This document shows positions 41,518 to 52,207 of a stretch of 64,000 nucleotides of DNA, in pieces. Made by a program: the position numbers and the translations under genes. Under the pieces are notes generated by a model. The model saw only the letters and a program-made list of their open reading frames with translations, did not search any database and was not told where the DNA came from. Every line of letters starts with the position of its first letter. The first letter of the stretch is position 1. This stretch comes from Capronia americana (Eukaryota > Ascomycota > Eurotiomycetes > Chaetothyriales > Herpotrichiellaceae): the NCBI GenBank assembly GCA_016110215.1, contig JADWQD010000003.1, positions 372,001-436,000 of the forward strand, read 5' to 3'.

Positions 41518-42698
41518 ATGCCCGAACAGCGACAGCCTCTCCCCACGTCCAAAGCAGAAAGGGCATCAAGAACAATATCAAATGACTCAACGGCAGTTTC
41601 TCTCCCCGAACCCCGCCTACCTATGCCCTCGTTAGCAAAGCTCATGATAAATCCGACCAAAGATGGGCAATGGAACACTGCGGCGTTGGGCTTGAGACTG
41701 GGCGCGGACTTGACCTCAGCTGCAAGTGCTGCCGTCTTGATTGCACCGATAATCACCGTCATAGACCGGTAGGTAACCCTGGTCGGCTGTATTTCTGGCG
41801 CCCGGAGAAGAAAACCAAGAAGAACAGAGCGCTTCGGGCTCCGCGTTGTCTCTAGCCTAGCCACTGGGTAGAATACTGCAAAGACCGATATATGCCTGCT
41901 CCAGCGACTCTCCTCCAGCATCCTTTGCAGTTGGCCTCCGATGGTTTACTGACGCCAACACCGACGGACAGGGCGATAGTCGAGAAAGCCGCCAACGGCG
42001 CGTCCTTCTCGTCCTGCTTTCTGCGCTCCCTCCGCCCAGCCATCACCCGACCACACCGATTCGTCTTCTCCAGACCGTTCCTTCTGATCTTCGGCCTCTA
42101 CTTTGCGACGTACTCGACCGCCAACACGGTCGACACCTTGCACTCGACAGTGACCTCCAAGCCAGCTTCGACGGTAACGCCCAGCACGTCCAAGTTCCTC
42201 GCGACATCGTCGGTCAACATGAGTCTGTGCGTGTACAAGGATTCGTGCTTCGCGCGCATGTTCGGCGCGTCCTCCTCCGCAACAGCAGCAGCCGTCGTGC
42301 CAAAGCCGTCGTACGCTCTCTTTGCCGTGCGCGACTGTCTCACCATCTTTGCCTCCTTCAACTTACCCTCCATGATCGCGCCGGGGCTCGCACATCTGCC
42401 GCCCGGGGTCAAATCTCGGCTGTCGCGCATTCTATCGACAGAGTCGGGACGGATGAATACAGCCCAGTTCCTGGCCCCGGCGGCTGTTCAGCTGGTTTCG
42501 ACGCCAATCCATCTGCTTGGCTTGGACTTGTACAACAGACAGGGCCGCGTGGGACTCCGCGAGCGGTATTCCCGCATCGTCAGGGATTGGGGGGTTAGTG
42601 CTTTTGCGCGAATGGGACGGATCATTCCCGCCTTCGGGGTGGGTGGTGTCGTCAATGCTAACATGCGGAAGCGCTTCATGGCCAAGCTCGAACAGTAA
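41518..42698 (+). CDS. conserved fungal protein, possibly a divergent mitochondrial-carrier-like membrane protein
   Basis: Exon 1 is 41518..41768 and exon 2 is 41972..42698, giving 325 residues. The intron is long (203 nt): GTAGGT donor, GGACAG acceptor. Splicing joins LIAPIITVIDR to AIVEKAANG, a smooth helix-loop that supports the model. Several amphipathic hydrophobic segments follow: LRPAITRPHRFVFSRPFLLI, FGLYFATYSTANTVDTL, FAVRDCLTIFASFNLPSMIA and FLAPAAVQLVSTPIHLLGLD. The spacing of short helices with P-x-x-x and R/K boundaries recalls SLC25 mitochondrial carriers, but the carrier signature P-x-D/E-x-x-K/R is not clear. I therefore leave function open. A Ser/Thr-rich and Ala-rich insert sits near residues 165-220. 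Confidence 0.75.
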
Positions 42699-43090
42699 TG
42701 AATGACACACGACCAGGGCGGTGGTGGTTGACGGCTTTCCACGACTTATTGAATCGCGTTGCTGGCGTAGCTGTCCTTTTCAGGTTCGGTTCGATCAAAA
42801 GGGTCGGCCGGGATTGTTTTCTGCACCTACTAGATAGTGCTGGTGGCATCCAAGGGGTAGCCACGCACTCTGTACACTATTAAAATTGCTTTGGAGTGGG
42901 CGTTGGGCTGGGAAGGTTAGATGCCTGGTATTACTGTAGATGTCGGGCGAGGCTGTATGATCAGAGCGTCAGCGTCCACCCTCAGACGCGGCTGGAACAC
43001 AGGACTGCCTCTGAACATCGAACTCCTCGAGGAACAAAATCACTGTTAATCATTCCGCACACTCTCAGTCTGCCGCCATCTTGTATCGGA
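42699..43090. other. intergenic between convergent genes
   Basis: This holds two 3' ends: the carrier-like gene (+) and the reductase gene (-). Nothing else was seen. Confidence 0.5.
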
Positions 43091-44306
43091 CTACGCACCA
43101 TAGACCCCTCTAAGCTTCTCCCTCAACAAATCCAGCCCGACGGCCTTCCTCCACCACTCGTCCCACCAACCCACAGGCCAGACCGTACAATTGTAGAACC
43201 AAGTCCTCCACGCCCCCGTGCCGCGCCAAATCTCCAATGGCAAAGCACTTCCGCCGAGCCATCCCTTCTTCTCCCAACTGCTCATTATGTCCGAGACGAC
43301 GTTCCGGGCCCAGACTTCAGGATCCTCCCTATCCGGGAAGGCGCCCCTCATGGCGGCCTCGGTCATCTCCTTGACCTTGGCGTCGACCGCGTAGATACTC
43401 CCCTCCGGCAAACTCGCCTTACCCTCCTGGTGATTGGCGTGGAACTTGGAATGCACACACCCTGTCTTGAGGTCGACCACGTGGATGTGGAACGGTTGGA
43501 GTTCTATGCGCATGTGCGTGGAGAACATGGCCGCCGCGACTTTGCTGGCGTGGTAAGCCGAATTATGCGGCGTGGGCTCGATGGAGGAGACGGAAGTGTT
43601 GTTGAGGATGAGGCTCGGCGTGGACGACCTTCTGGCCGCGTTGAGAAGAAGAGGCAGGAACGCTTGCGTGACGGCGATGTAGGACCACACGTTCAGATCG
43701 AAGAGAGCCTTTGCCTCGGGGATGGATATGTCGGAGACAGGCATGTTGTAGCCTGTCCGTGCGATCATCGACGTTAGTAATTATTCGGTCCTGAACTCTT
43801 TTCGAGAGAAAAAAACCCCAGTGTTGAGGAGAGTAAAGCTCGACTCGACGGGTTTCGCTCAGAAACAGCAACTCCCGCTCCGTAGAATACTCATGAACGG
43901 GTTTGTGAGGCCCGAAGCTTCCATAGCTCCTCAGTCAAAGTCGAAGAAGAACAAACAAGACTCATAGCGCATGCAAGTAGAAAAGAGGGGACGGGACGGG
44001 ACACATACCTCCCCCGGCGTTGTTGACAAGACAGTCAAGCCGTCCTTCGTCCCCATCCTGCCCGGTCAGCCGTCTCACCTCCTCCACGCACCTCTCAATA
44101 CTTCCTTCGTCGAGGACATCCAGCTGCAGACACTCGATTCCCAGTTCGCGCAACCCAGCCATTTTCTCCGGGGTTCTTGCCGTGGCAAAAACTCGCAACC
44201 CGGCATTATGGAATGCAATCGCCAATGCGTGCCCGAGGCCGTGGACCGAACAGCCTGTGATCAAGACAGTACGACGGTCGACATTTGGTATTGGGGGATT
44301 CGACAT
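43091..44306 (-). CDS. short-chain dehydrogenase/reductase, AYR1-like
   Basis: Exon 1 is 44306..44009 and exon 2 is 43752..43091, giving 319 residues. The 256-nt intron is long for this window (GTATGT...GGACAG, TACTAAC branch). The true start is MSNPPIPNVDRR; the open frame before it begins with TTG. The Rossmann fold shows VLITGCSVHGLGHALA (cofactor loop), LQLDVLDEGSIE, LVNNAGGG and the catalytic S-Y-K set with SAYHASKVAAAMFS. Closest in type are Ayr1-like reductases, which reduce 1-acyl-dihydroxyacetone phosphate with NADPH in ER and lipid droplets. The C-terminus is tryptophan-rich (WWDEWWRKAVG) and may touch membranes. Substrate remains inferred. Confidence 0.85.
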
Positions 44307-44944
44307 TATGAGAATATGAGGTTGTGGCTGTGCTCCGAATTGTTCTGGTCCACAGTCCGAGTTGGTGGTTTTCAAGCTTGAGCCGGCGTCAGACCTCCTC
44401 CCTGTAGCCGTGTTGATCGCGAGAAAACAGTTCCGGCCGCCAATTCAGGTTCTCGCTATTTAGTTGTACAGGATAGTTGTTTGAATACACAGTCGAAGTT
44501 GGGAGACTGGTCAGCTATAAACGAACTCGAGCGTGAAATCCGATCCATGAAGGCAGGACTCCGAAAGAGGAAGGTAGATTTCGATTAGAACTCCACCGTC
44601 AGTCGCTACCTCTACACGGCCACGAAGATGGAAGAGGCTGAACTCGGTCTCTGTGTGCACAGAGGAATCAGGCAAAGCATGTTACATCAAGTGGACTGGG
44701 AACTGCAATGAGGATGCTTGAAGAGTGAAGCATGTGTTTTTCTCAGCGGAGAGTCGCTATCACAAAGAGCGGACTATCAATTGCTGCAGTACATGATAAC
44801 CGGTCCATCCCCGTTACGCCGCAACACGCCACTCCTGTGCGATATGGTACTGCAAACCCCGAAACCAATACTTCGTGGGTCGTGCCGATGTTCTGCGGGC
44901 TTTACAAAGTGCATGTACGACCAACAACCACCTCCAGCCTTTCA
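44307..44944. other. intergenic
   Basis: This holds the reductase promoter and the 3' end of the 1191-aa gene. No conserved frame was seen. Confidence 0.5.
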
Positions 44945-47900
44945 TCATCTTGAACTCTCGGTGCTAAAGATACCCGGTCGTTGACCCGTCATGACAATCC
45001 TCTTCCTCGGGCCCGGAGAATCTGCATGCTCGATCCCCTTCTGCTGCTGTGAGTGGGCGCTCAGTCCTTCAGCAACGAAGCCGATAGTATAGGCACCAAT
45101 TCCAAGAGCAGCGATGGTCAGAAAGGTTCGTCTCACGCCACGTGCAAAGCGGCTCCACGCGCTCTCCTTCAGCGCGTTGAGAGTGTCTCTGTCAGGCTGA
45201 GATGTGTTGGGCTGTTCGTCCGATGCCGCATTTGGACGAATTGTCCCGGAGAACACCTTCTCCTGCCTTCTCACTCTCGGCTGGCTTTTGAATGGACGAG
45301 ATGGAGGCGCCGTTGGTGCTGCTGGACCGGGAGACGGGTCTAATTCGGCAGGTAGCTCATCCAGGACTGTGGCGGCCTTTTCGGGGGGTTGAGTGGGGGA
45401 TGATCCTTTGGACAAAGTTGGCACTGCTTGCTCAGCCACTGGTTGCAGGTCTGCTACTACTTCGGCCACAGTTGTAGCCTGTTCTGCCTGCTCCTTTTGG
45501 AAGATCAGCGTGCTTTCGGTTCCACTGTATAGTGAATATCCCGCTTTTTCCAAGGCTTGGAAGTGTTCGAGAAAGTGGGGCGCATTCTCAAGTCTCCCTA
45601 GTATATGAACCGGGTTGTTAGACTTGGTCATTCCCGTAGCTGGCTGATTTAGTGGTGAGAAATTGACTTTCCCAGTCGAAGAATTGTAGGCAAGGGCAAG
45701 GTACGGTGAATCGAACTGGATGTCGCGAAGGCTTTCGATCGGTGGGATCTGCTCGTCATTCCAGGTGGACGATCCTGACGGAGTATGAACGGGCTCGGGC
45801 ACGATCTTCTCGGCGTTTTCTTCGGCAATCTGCGACGGTGTATGGATGTCTGGCACGATCTCCGTATTTTTCTCAACAACCGCGTCTGATCTGTCGGCCT
45901 CTGGGGCATTTTGAGCATTCAAGTCAATCCTCTTTTTGCCGAAGTCGGTCCCCGATAGCTGGGGGGTCTTCCACGCAATGTCTGGTCGTCTTGTTTCGAT
46001 GGATCTTATGGCATTCCTAGTCTCGTGTAGAACTCTTCTCACTTGTTTTGTTGCCTGAATAACTTCGCTCAATTTCGCAAGAGGCGGCTTGACCTCGTCT
46101 GTTGTTTCATTTGCCCCTGCTCCTATCGATGGTATTGGCTTCTCAAGCTCTTGGACCTGGCTGCTTATTTCACGAAGCTGAGCATGGACTTGTTTGGCAT
46201 TATCCACAATCTCGGCGAACTTCGGTTCGAATGTGTTGATATGTTCATCAATGACTGGATTCGTTACGACACCAGGTTTGACGCTCGCGGTCGAGAGTGG
46301 ATGGGCCTTGGATCCATCAGACTCGCTGGATCCTGGTGTAGATGTTGCATCTACCGCTTTACTGGGAGCCAACGCCGGGTTCGATGCAGGCTGCCGGTGA
46401 TTGGGTTCTATCGTGCCATATTCGCTCTCATAAACAGCCTTGATCTCTGTAGCCAGCCGTGAGATCTGGGCATTCTCGACTTCTGCGTCGCTCTTGGCCT
46501 TTTCAGACGCCAACCGCAAGCTAGCTGTGCGTTGCTGCTGTTCTCTGTCGGCCTCGAGCACGTCATGGGAGGGAGTGAATGGCTTCACTTTGAGGCTTTT
46601 GGCTCCCTGCTTGTAGATGGACGGAGTCTTGCTTAATGACTCGTCTCTGAAGATGATCTTTTCGGTCAAACCCTTCACTGCATCAGGCCGAATATACTTC
46701 TTGTAGTTCTCGTTGAGGTTGGTCATAGACTTCATCGTCTTGGCGACAATGCCGTCTGGGTGTTCCCGTATATGTTCCAAAACATTGTTGATGGTTTTGG
46801 TCAACTTCGTTGTCGAGATTTCAGTCTTGTGGCTTTCAGGTAAAAGGTCTGTCTCTTTTGCTGCTTCGTTCTGTCTCGCTTCGGATCCTGCTTCGAATCT
46901 TGATCTTATGATCTGCTTTGGTGCACCAGTTTCTGACGGGGACGTCGCTCTGCCTACATCTGTCCCTTTCTCTGTCAAAGGCAATTGTCGTCTGAAGGCG
47001 GACACTTGACGATCGAGGGCAGTTTGCAATCTGGCTGATTTGTCGTCGGCTTGAGTTGGGCGCACCCGGGCTCGGTCAAGTGCCGACTCAAGCTTGGGCT
47101 TGGATTCCGTGAATGGGTCATCGACTGCAGAGTCTCTCTTTGATCCCGAGGCCAGTGTTTCATTAGCAGGCTGCGTGAACCCTTCCCTAGCTAACCAATC
47201 TGATGGATTAGCCCTTGCTTGTTTGGTGGCTCTGGCTTCATAGGTTGTGCCCGAGAACAGTGGAAGGGTGTCATCTGGTTCAGGTGACTCCCGGGGCTTC
47301 TTCGAAACTCCGGTCTCGCCAGTAGAGAGCCCAGCCGTGGGCTCAGGATCACTCCCTGAGTCAACTTCCGTGAACAAGGCGGTCGTGTCAATGGTGTTGC
47401 CTTTAGCTCGGGCCATCAAGTCTCGCAACTGGAGTTTCCTCGAACTGCCAAACTCTCTTTGCTTTTGGTTTGCCTCTGTCTCCGCGGGAGTGTTGGTAAC
47501 CTTCGTACCCGAACTACCATAGCCATGCACCTTATGGGGATTGAAAGTCTTCACAGGTATGTCAACTCCATGTTCTTGGAAGAACAGGCTCTGGAGAGAC
47601 TGCTGCTTTGGCCGGCTCTCTGAAGATTCCATTGGCTTGCTCTCTGGAGATTGCTTTGCCGGCTCGGGCTGTGAAGACTGAGATTTCGGTTCTGCACCTG
47701 CCGGGCTCTTCTGCGTCTTGGGCTCAAGAGGAGGCTGCTTCTCTGGCTCGCGTGAGGAAGGCTCCATCTTTAGCTCGGGTACTAAAGCGTGCTTCTTCAT
47801 TGGTACCTTCCTCATGGTGATTGGATCGTATTCATATTCCTCCTCACTATAAGACATGGTAGTCTCTTTCGGAATCTGCTGGGCAGGATTCGGGGATGTA

Positions 47901-48520
47901 GCTGCAATCGGCTTTTCAGCACCCGCGTCTGCGGTCTCTGCGGTCTTCGCCTGCTTCGGTGAGACATTCGCATCATTTTTGATCTCTTTCGAATCAGTGA
48001 ACCAAGAGAACGAAGTCCACGATGAGTTATTCGACGACGGGGGACTCTGCAGGCGCCTTCCAAATAGTGTCCCGTAGGGGTCCCGCGCTATTGCACGATC
48101 GACAGCTGCTCGAAAAGACTCAAAGTCGGTGTACACTCCCCTAAAGTCACTCTCAGGTTTTGATTCACGAGAAGGCTCTTTAGCTTCCTGGGTCGAGGCA
48201 CCCGTCGATGTAATTGGCTTGTAGTCGCAATACCGGGTGGCCCAGAGTCGATTGAATCGCCATGGTCGCATGGAGTTCTCTTCTGACTCCCACATGGCTC
48301 TCCTCCGAGTAAGCTTATAGTATCTCGATCTCATCATCTTATGATGCCTCCTCATACGCTCTTCGAAATCCTCCGCTAGAGCACTTGTCTGACGTCCCCA
48401 CCACCAGAGCGTCCGTGCCTGGACAGAACCGACACGATGACTTCGGTGGATCTGGGTTCTCAAACAGAGTGGCCTCGTCTTGGTGCCCGCCGGCACGGTT
48501 CGTACAAGTGGTACAGGCAT
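44945..48520 (-). CDS. large mitochondrial-type protein, mostly disordered, unknown function
   Basis: This is a single exon of 1191 residues. The N-terminus has many Arg, no acid residues and several hydrophobic ones (MPVPLVRTVPAGTKTRPLCL), as in a presequence. It is followed by LWWWGRQTSALAEDFEERMR and the basic stretch KMMRSRYYKLTRRRAMWE. A long Ser/Pro/Glu/Lys-rich, repeat-free disordered middle spans about 200-850. Near the end is a compact block (SPYLALAYNSSTGKVNFSPL, HILGRLENAPHFLEHFQALE, AGYSLYSGTES). Last comes a helix in RTFLTIAALGIGAYTIGFVAEG, likely membrane-spanning, before a short tail. I recognise no named family. The ends look conserved and structured, so a membrane-anchored organelle factor with a long linker is a fair guess. 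Confidence 0.78.
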   Translation of the reverse strand: MPVPLVRTVPAGTKTRPLCLRTQIHRSHRVGSVQARTLWWWGRQTSALAEDFEERMRRHHKMMRSRYYKLTRRRAMWESEENSMRPWRFNRLWATRYCDYKPITSTGASTQEAKEPSRESKPESDFRGVYTDFESFRAAVDRAIARDPYGTLFGRRLQSPPSSNNSSWTSFSWFTDSKEIKNDANVSPKQAKTAETADAGAEKPIAATSPNPAQQIPKETTMSYSEEEYEYDPITMRKVPMKKHALVPELKMEPSSREPEKQPPLEPKTQKSPAGAEPKSQSSQPEPAKQSPESKPMESSESRPKQQSLQSLFFQEHGVDIPVKTFNPHKVHGYGSSGTKVTNTPAETEANQKQREFGSSRKLQLRDLMARAKGNTIDTTALFTEVDSGSDPEPTAGLSTGETGVSKKPRESPEPDDTLPLFSGTTYEARATKQARANPSDWLAREGFTQPANETLASGSKRDSAVDDPFTESKPKLESALDRARVRPTQADDKSARLQTALDRQVSAFRRQLPLTEKGTDVGRATSPSETGAPKQIIRSRFEAGSEARQNEAAKETDLLPESHKTEISTTKLTKTINNVLEHIREHPDGIVAKTMKSMTNLNENYKKYIRPDAVKGLTEKIIFRDESLSKTPSIYKQGAKSLKVKPFTPSHDVLEADREQQQRTASLRLASEKAKSDAEVENAQISRLATEIKAVYESEYGTIEPNHRQPASNPALAPSKAVDATSTPGSSESDGSKAHPLSTASVKPGVVTNPVIDEHINTFEPKFAEIVDNAKQVHAQLREISSQVQELEKPIPSIGAGANETTDEVKPPLAKLSEVIQATKQVRRVLHETRNAIRSIETRRPDIAWKTPQLSGTDFGKKRIDLNAQNAPEADRSDAVVEKNTEIVPDIHTPSQIAEENAEKIVPEPVHTPSGSSTWNDEQIPPIESLRDIQFDSPYLALAYNSSTGKVNFSPLNQPATGMTKSNNPVHILGRLENAPHFLEHFQALEKAGYSLYSGTESTLIFQKEQAEQATTVAEVVADLQPVAEQAVPTLSKGSSPTQPPEKAATVLDELPAELDPSPGPAAPTAPPSRPFKSQPRVRRQEKVFSGTIRPNAASDEQPNTSQPDRDTLNALKESAWSRFARGVRRTFLTIAALGIGAYTIGFVAEGLSAHSQQQKGIEHADSPGPRKRIVMTGQRPGIFSTESSR

Positions 48521-49070
48521 CCTGGTGGAGAGGTCTCGAGATTCGATGGTGAGATATGCTACCTGCGTACGAGAGGAATGAGATAGGACGGCCCTGTGAG
48601 GCGGTCAACTATCGGCGAGGTGAAGCATTGAGGGCAAGGCCGGTTCTCAGGCAGGATGGATGCCCCTCAGGCGGACATTTGCCCTCGAGGCTGGATACTG
48701 AGCACACAGAGAATGGTTTTCAGGCGATGCTAGAGCTTGGAGGTAGACAGAGCAGAAGCACCAAATGCATAGCAGAACAGTCAACGATGACCAATTGAGT
48801 GCGTTGCGCGCAGGCCGGTGAAGCGAGAAGAGGGAGTACGATGGAGGGGCAGCATCTGCAGGCAACCGGCGATAACGATCCCCAACAGTAGCGACACAAT
48901 GCGGAGAACTCGCGTCCCAACGCGTAATCGATTTGTGTCACCCAGCACCTCAACTGCGAGCTGATCAAATGCATTTGTCAAGTTACTCGAAATCAGAAGC
49001 CAAGCTGCAGGTCAGTTCAAGCCGTCCTACCCAATAGCGATAGAGCATAAAACCAGATCATACGCTGCCT
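48521..49070. other. intergenic
   Basis: This holds the promoter of the 1191-aa gene and the 3' end of CSM1. Short frames look random. Nothing else was seen. Confidence 0.5.
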
Positions 49071-50627
49071 TCATTCATCGACTCTCTTCTTGGTGAGCGT
49101 GTCTACCACCCTGCCGTAGAATTTGGACGCGTTAAGTCTTGCAAAGGTGATTTCTTCTGTCAGATAGCCAGGCATCAACTTCATCATCTCATGGTCCCTG
49201 TCAGCGTCCAGAAGTGGCGTGTACAGGTACTCGGTGTCCTCGAAGCTCATGGTCCTCGCAATCTCTTGGTCGACGAACAGCCGGAAATGCAGGGCTACGA
49301 CATGGTCAGTCTCCGGATCGAAATGGGACAGGGGCCTGTACTTACTCCCATTCTGGCCAGTCTGGATACACTCGTAGCTATGTCCCTCCTCTGTCTTCTT
49401 CACGTTGAGGACCACAAGTCCTGTCAGGTCACTGTACAAATCCAACTTCATCTGTGCAATTTCGACGGTTTTCGCAGCTTCAGCGTTGCCGATTAGCGCC
49501 GACCGTTGGACAGTGCTTTTTATCGCGCTCCCGGGAGTCTTAGGATGGTCAACAGACGACGATCGGGCTGCGGCCAATTTTGCCTGGAGGGCCTTGATCT
49601 CATGTTGCGCAGCTGTGAGGGAGGTTGAGAGACCTGCTGCCATCTGGCGCATTTTGCCCATTTCGTCCTCCTGGTTCTGCATCTGTTGCTTGAGTTTGCG
49701 CGCCTCTTGCGCTAAAGGAGCTTGTGTAGCCAGCTCTTTCTTGAGAGACGCAATCAAGTCATCTGAGGCTTGCATCGTTGCGTCGCATTGCTTGCGTAAC
49801 TTCTCTATATTCGCGTTCGCCTCGTTGATGCCCACCTCTTTCAAATTACGGTATTTCAGGTCGACGTTTTCGAACTTGCGGGTGATATCTCCTAGCTTGC
49901 GTCGGAGGTTGGGATCTCCCCGTTCGGTGTCTGATGCGCTCCCGGCGCGTCGTGGAAAATGCGCGTCTTCTCTTGATCGCGATGGGTTCTGGACAACTGG
50001 TCTGGGTTTTGGTGATGATGTGCTTTCTACCAAAGCGTCGGTCTCGTCCTCTTCCAGCTGCGGGTGTGATGTGACAGTTCTCACTCTTTGGGGCGCCTTT
50101 GACTCAGCTATTGCGGGTGCTTTGCTGGCAACTTTCGAGGCCTGCTTGGTTATCTTGGCCGCGGCATGCTTCGAACGGATCTGGGCTGGAGCTTCGTCCA
50201 CCTCGACAAGGTCGTCTTCTTGCTCTTGCGTCTCGAGTGCCTTCGTGTTGCTTTTTGGCTTGACAGCCCGGCCTCTCTTCTTCGTCTTCGGACCAGGAAC
50301 TTCAACCGCTGCGCCAGCATTATCCAATGTCTCATGAGGGTCATCCTTCGATTCTTGGTCGAATGGTTCCTCCGCGGCCTTTCGCTTTACTCCTGCAGTC
50401 TGTTTTGGAGGGGCCTTCTTTGTTTGTGGAAGCGCGGATTTCTCTGGCTTCGACTTGGACTTGGGAGGCATGGTGACGCGCTGTCGTTTCTTTCCCCTCT
50501 TCGCTTGTGTCATTTGGGTTGAAGTGGCATTGGTCGCGTCCGAGGCAGAGGAGAGAATCGAATTTTCGTCTATAAAGGGTGCTGTCTCCTCCATATCGGA
50601 GTCTAGGAGATCTGCGATGCCTTTCAT
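49071..50627 (-). CDS. CSM1: monopolin subunit / kinetochore protein CSM1 (Pcs1)
   Basis: Exon 1 is 50627..49346 and exon 2 is 49294..49071, giving 501 residues. I chose MKGIADLLDSDMEETAPFID at 50627; the longer frame upstream starts at a non-ATG codon and is not conserved in type. The first 220 residues are Lys/Pro-rich and disordered with DNA-binding-like basic patches (KRGKKRQRV, KRKAAEE). A coiled coil runs about 235-365. The globular Csm1/Pcs1 domain ends the protein, with LYSDLTGLVVLNVKKTEEGH and, after the splice, NGTLHFRLFVDQE. The 51-nt intron (GTAAGT...CGTAG, CTGAC branch) keeps frame whether or not it is removed. Csm1/Pcs1 clamps sister kinetochores or organises rDNA and heterochromatin. 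Confidence 0.87.
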   Translation of the reverse strand: MKGIADLLDSDMEETAPFIDENSILSSASDATNATSTQMTQAKRGKKRQRVTMPPKSKSKPEKSALPQTKKAPPKQTAGVKRKAAEEPFDQESKDDPHETLDNAGAAVEVPGPKTKKRGRAVKPKSNTKALETQEQEDDLVEVDEAPAQIRSKHAAAKITKQASKVASKAPAIAESKAPQRVRTVTSHPQLEEDETDALVESTSSPKPRPVVQNPSRSREDAHFPRRAGSASDTERGDPNLRRKLGDITRKFENVDLKYRNLKEVGINEANANIEKLRKQCDATMQASDDLIASLKKELATQAPLAQEARKLKQQMQNQEDEMGKMRQMAAGLSTSLTAAQHEIKALQAKLAAARSSSVDHPKTPGSAIKSTVQRSALIGNAEAAKTVEIAQMKLDLYSDLTGLVVLNVKKTEEGHSYECIQTGQNGSKYRPLSHFDPETDHVVALHFRLFVDQEIARTMSFEDTEYLYTPLLDADRDHEMMKLMPGYLTEEITFARLNASKFYGRVVDTLTKKRVDE

Positions 50628-50925
50628 TGTGATGCGCAAGTAGTGAATGCAGGTTGTAAGTGAAGTCCAACGCACATGGGAGGAACCGAAAGAGGAAAGC
50701 CGCATGTCAACAAACCAGCGGGCGCCTCGGGCATCTGGTTGGTAGTTGCTTGGCCGCGGCGTTGGACACTTCACCAGCCACAAGTCCCAAGTCTCATTCC
50801 CGGTGGCGACCGTTGTCAAGCCTCAACTCTCACTCACTGTATCAACACTCCTCGACGATTCAGAAGCAATTCACCTCCCGTATTTAATGTTTTCCATTCT
50901 GCCGCTCACAGTCTAGAATACTGTT
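50628..50925. promoter_or_regulatory. divergent promoter, CSM1 / MSP1 (298 bp)
   Basis: The two start codons point away from each other across only 298 bp, so core promoters must be adjacent or overlapping. No known motif was assigned. Confidence 0.6.
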
Positions 50926-52207
50926 ATGATGGCTCCGGATAGGGGCGACGGGGCGTGGTGGCACCGAGCACTGCAAGAATTGGCCATTACTGTACCTTTG
51001 GTTCGTCAACTGCACTCTTCGCTTCTTGTCGGGGTCTGACTATCTATAGATGTTCGGAGGGTACTACATCATCAGATATGTCTTAGCGCAGATGAATCTC
51101 GATCCCGAAGCAGAGCAGAAGGAACAGAATCGACTGCAGTCCGCCGCGATATTGCGTAGACTCGACGACCCTAAGAACAACCGACTCTCCACGTCGTCAG
51201 ATCCCAGGCAGGCACGGAAAGAAGACTTGCACCTGTCTCAATATGAAGAAATCATCTTGCAAGAGCTTGTATTTCCTGAAGATATACCTGTGTCATTTGA
51301 GGACATTGGGGGCTTGTCGGACATCATAGAGGACCTGAGAGAGTCGGTGATCTACCCGTTGACATTGCCAGAACTCTATTCTACCTCTTCCTCGTTGCTG
51401 TCGGCGCCTTCGGGAGTGTTGCTATACGGGCCTCCCGGGTGTGGGAAGACGATGCTAGCCAAAGCGCTGGCGCACGAGAGTGGCGCATGTTTCATCAATC
51501 TGCATATTTCGACCGTCACGAACAAATGGTTTGGAGACTCTAACAAGCTCGTCAACGCCGTCTTCTCGCTCGCCCGTAAGCTGGAGCCTGTCATAGTCTT
51601 CATTGACGAGATCGACGCAGTCCTGGGCACCAGACACAGTGAAGAGCACGAGGCAAGTGGAATGGTCAAAGCCGAGTTCATGACACATTGGGATGGCCTC
51701 GCCTCAGCTCAGACTTCAGGCCGGCCTCAACGGATAATGATCCTGGGAGCCACCAACCGGATCAACGCCATCGACGATGCTATCCTCCGCCGAATGCCCA
51801 AGAAGTTCCCAATCTCTTTGCCGAATGCTTCTCAGCGCCTCAAGATCCTCAAGATCGTCCTCCGGGACACCAAACTCGAGGAGGGCGGTCTTGACCTGGA
51901 ATATCTGTCAAGAGTGATGCAAGGAATGTCCGGGAGTGACATCAAAGAGGCCTGCCGCGAAGCCGCGATGGTACCAGTTCGCGAAATGATACAACGGCAG
52001 AGGCAGAGTGGGCAACGCATGGAGAATATGAGAGCAGGGGAAGTGCGAGGTCTCCGCACAGCAGATTTCTTCCTGCGAAGTCGTGGTGCCAAACCAGCTC
52101 CAAGCGAGAAGGATGGGAAGGACGAGAAGGAATGGAGCACAGATTCGTCCTCCCCCGTAGCAGACGATCTGCAGGAAGCACTCGAGGAGCTCCAACAACC
52201 AGACTGA
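50926..52207 (+). CDS. MSP1: MSP1/ATAD1 outer-membrane AAA ATPase
   Basis: Exon 1 is 50926..51000 and exon 2 is 51050..52207, giving 410 residues. The 49-nt intron runs GTTCGT...ATAG with a CTGAC branch. The start MMAPDRGDGAWWHRALQELA leads into the membrane anchor ITVPLMFGGYYIIRYVLA, built across the splice. The AAA core has Walker A GPPGCGKT at about residues 152-159, Walker B VIVFIDEID near 205 and an arginine-finger region LGATNRINAIDDAILRRMPK. Msp1 pulls mislocalised tail-anchored proteins out of the mitochondrial outer membrane and peroxisomes. The acidic tail after residue 380 is variable. A second ATG three bases in could also serve as start (409 residues). Confidence 0.95.

Noticed and set aside
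49405..50337. 310-codon plus frame opposite CSM1
   Set aside because: Shadow of the coiled-coil and Lys-rich coding sequence, rich in Ser and Leu without a domain.
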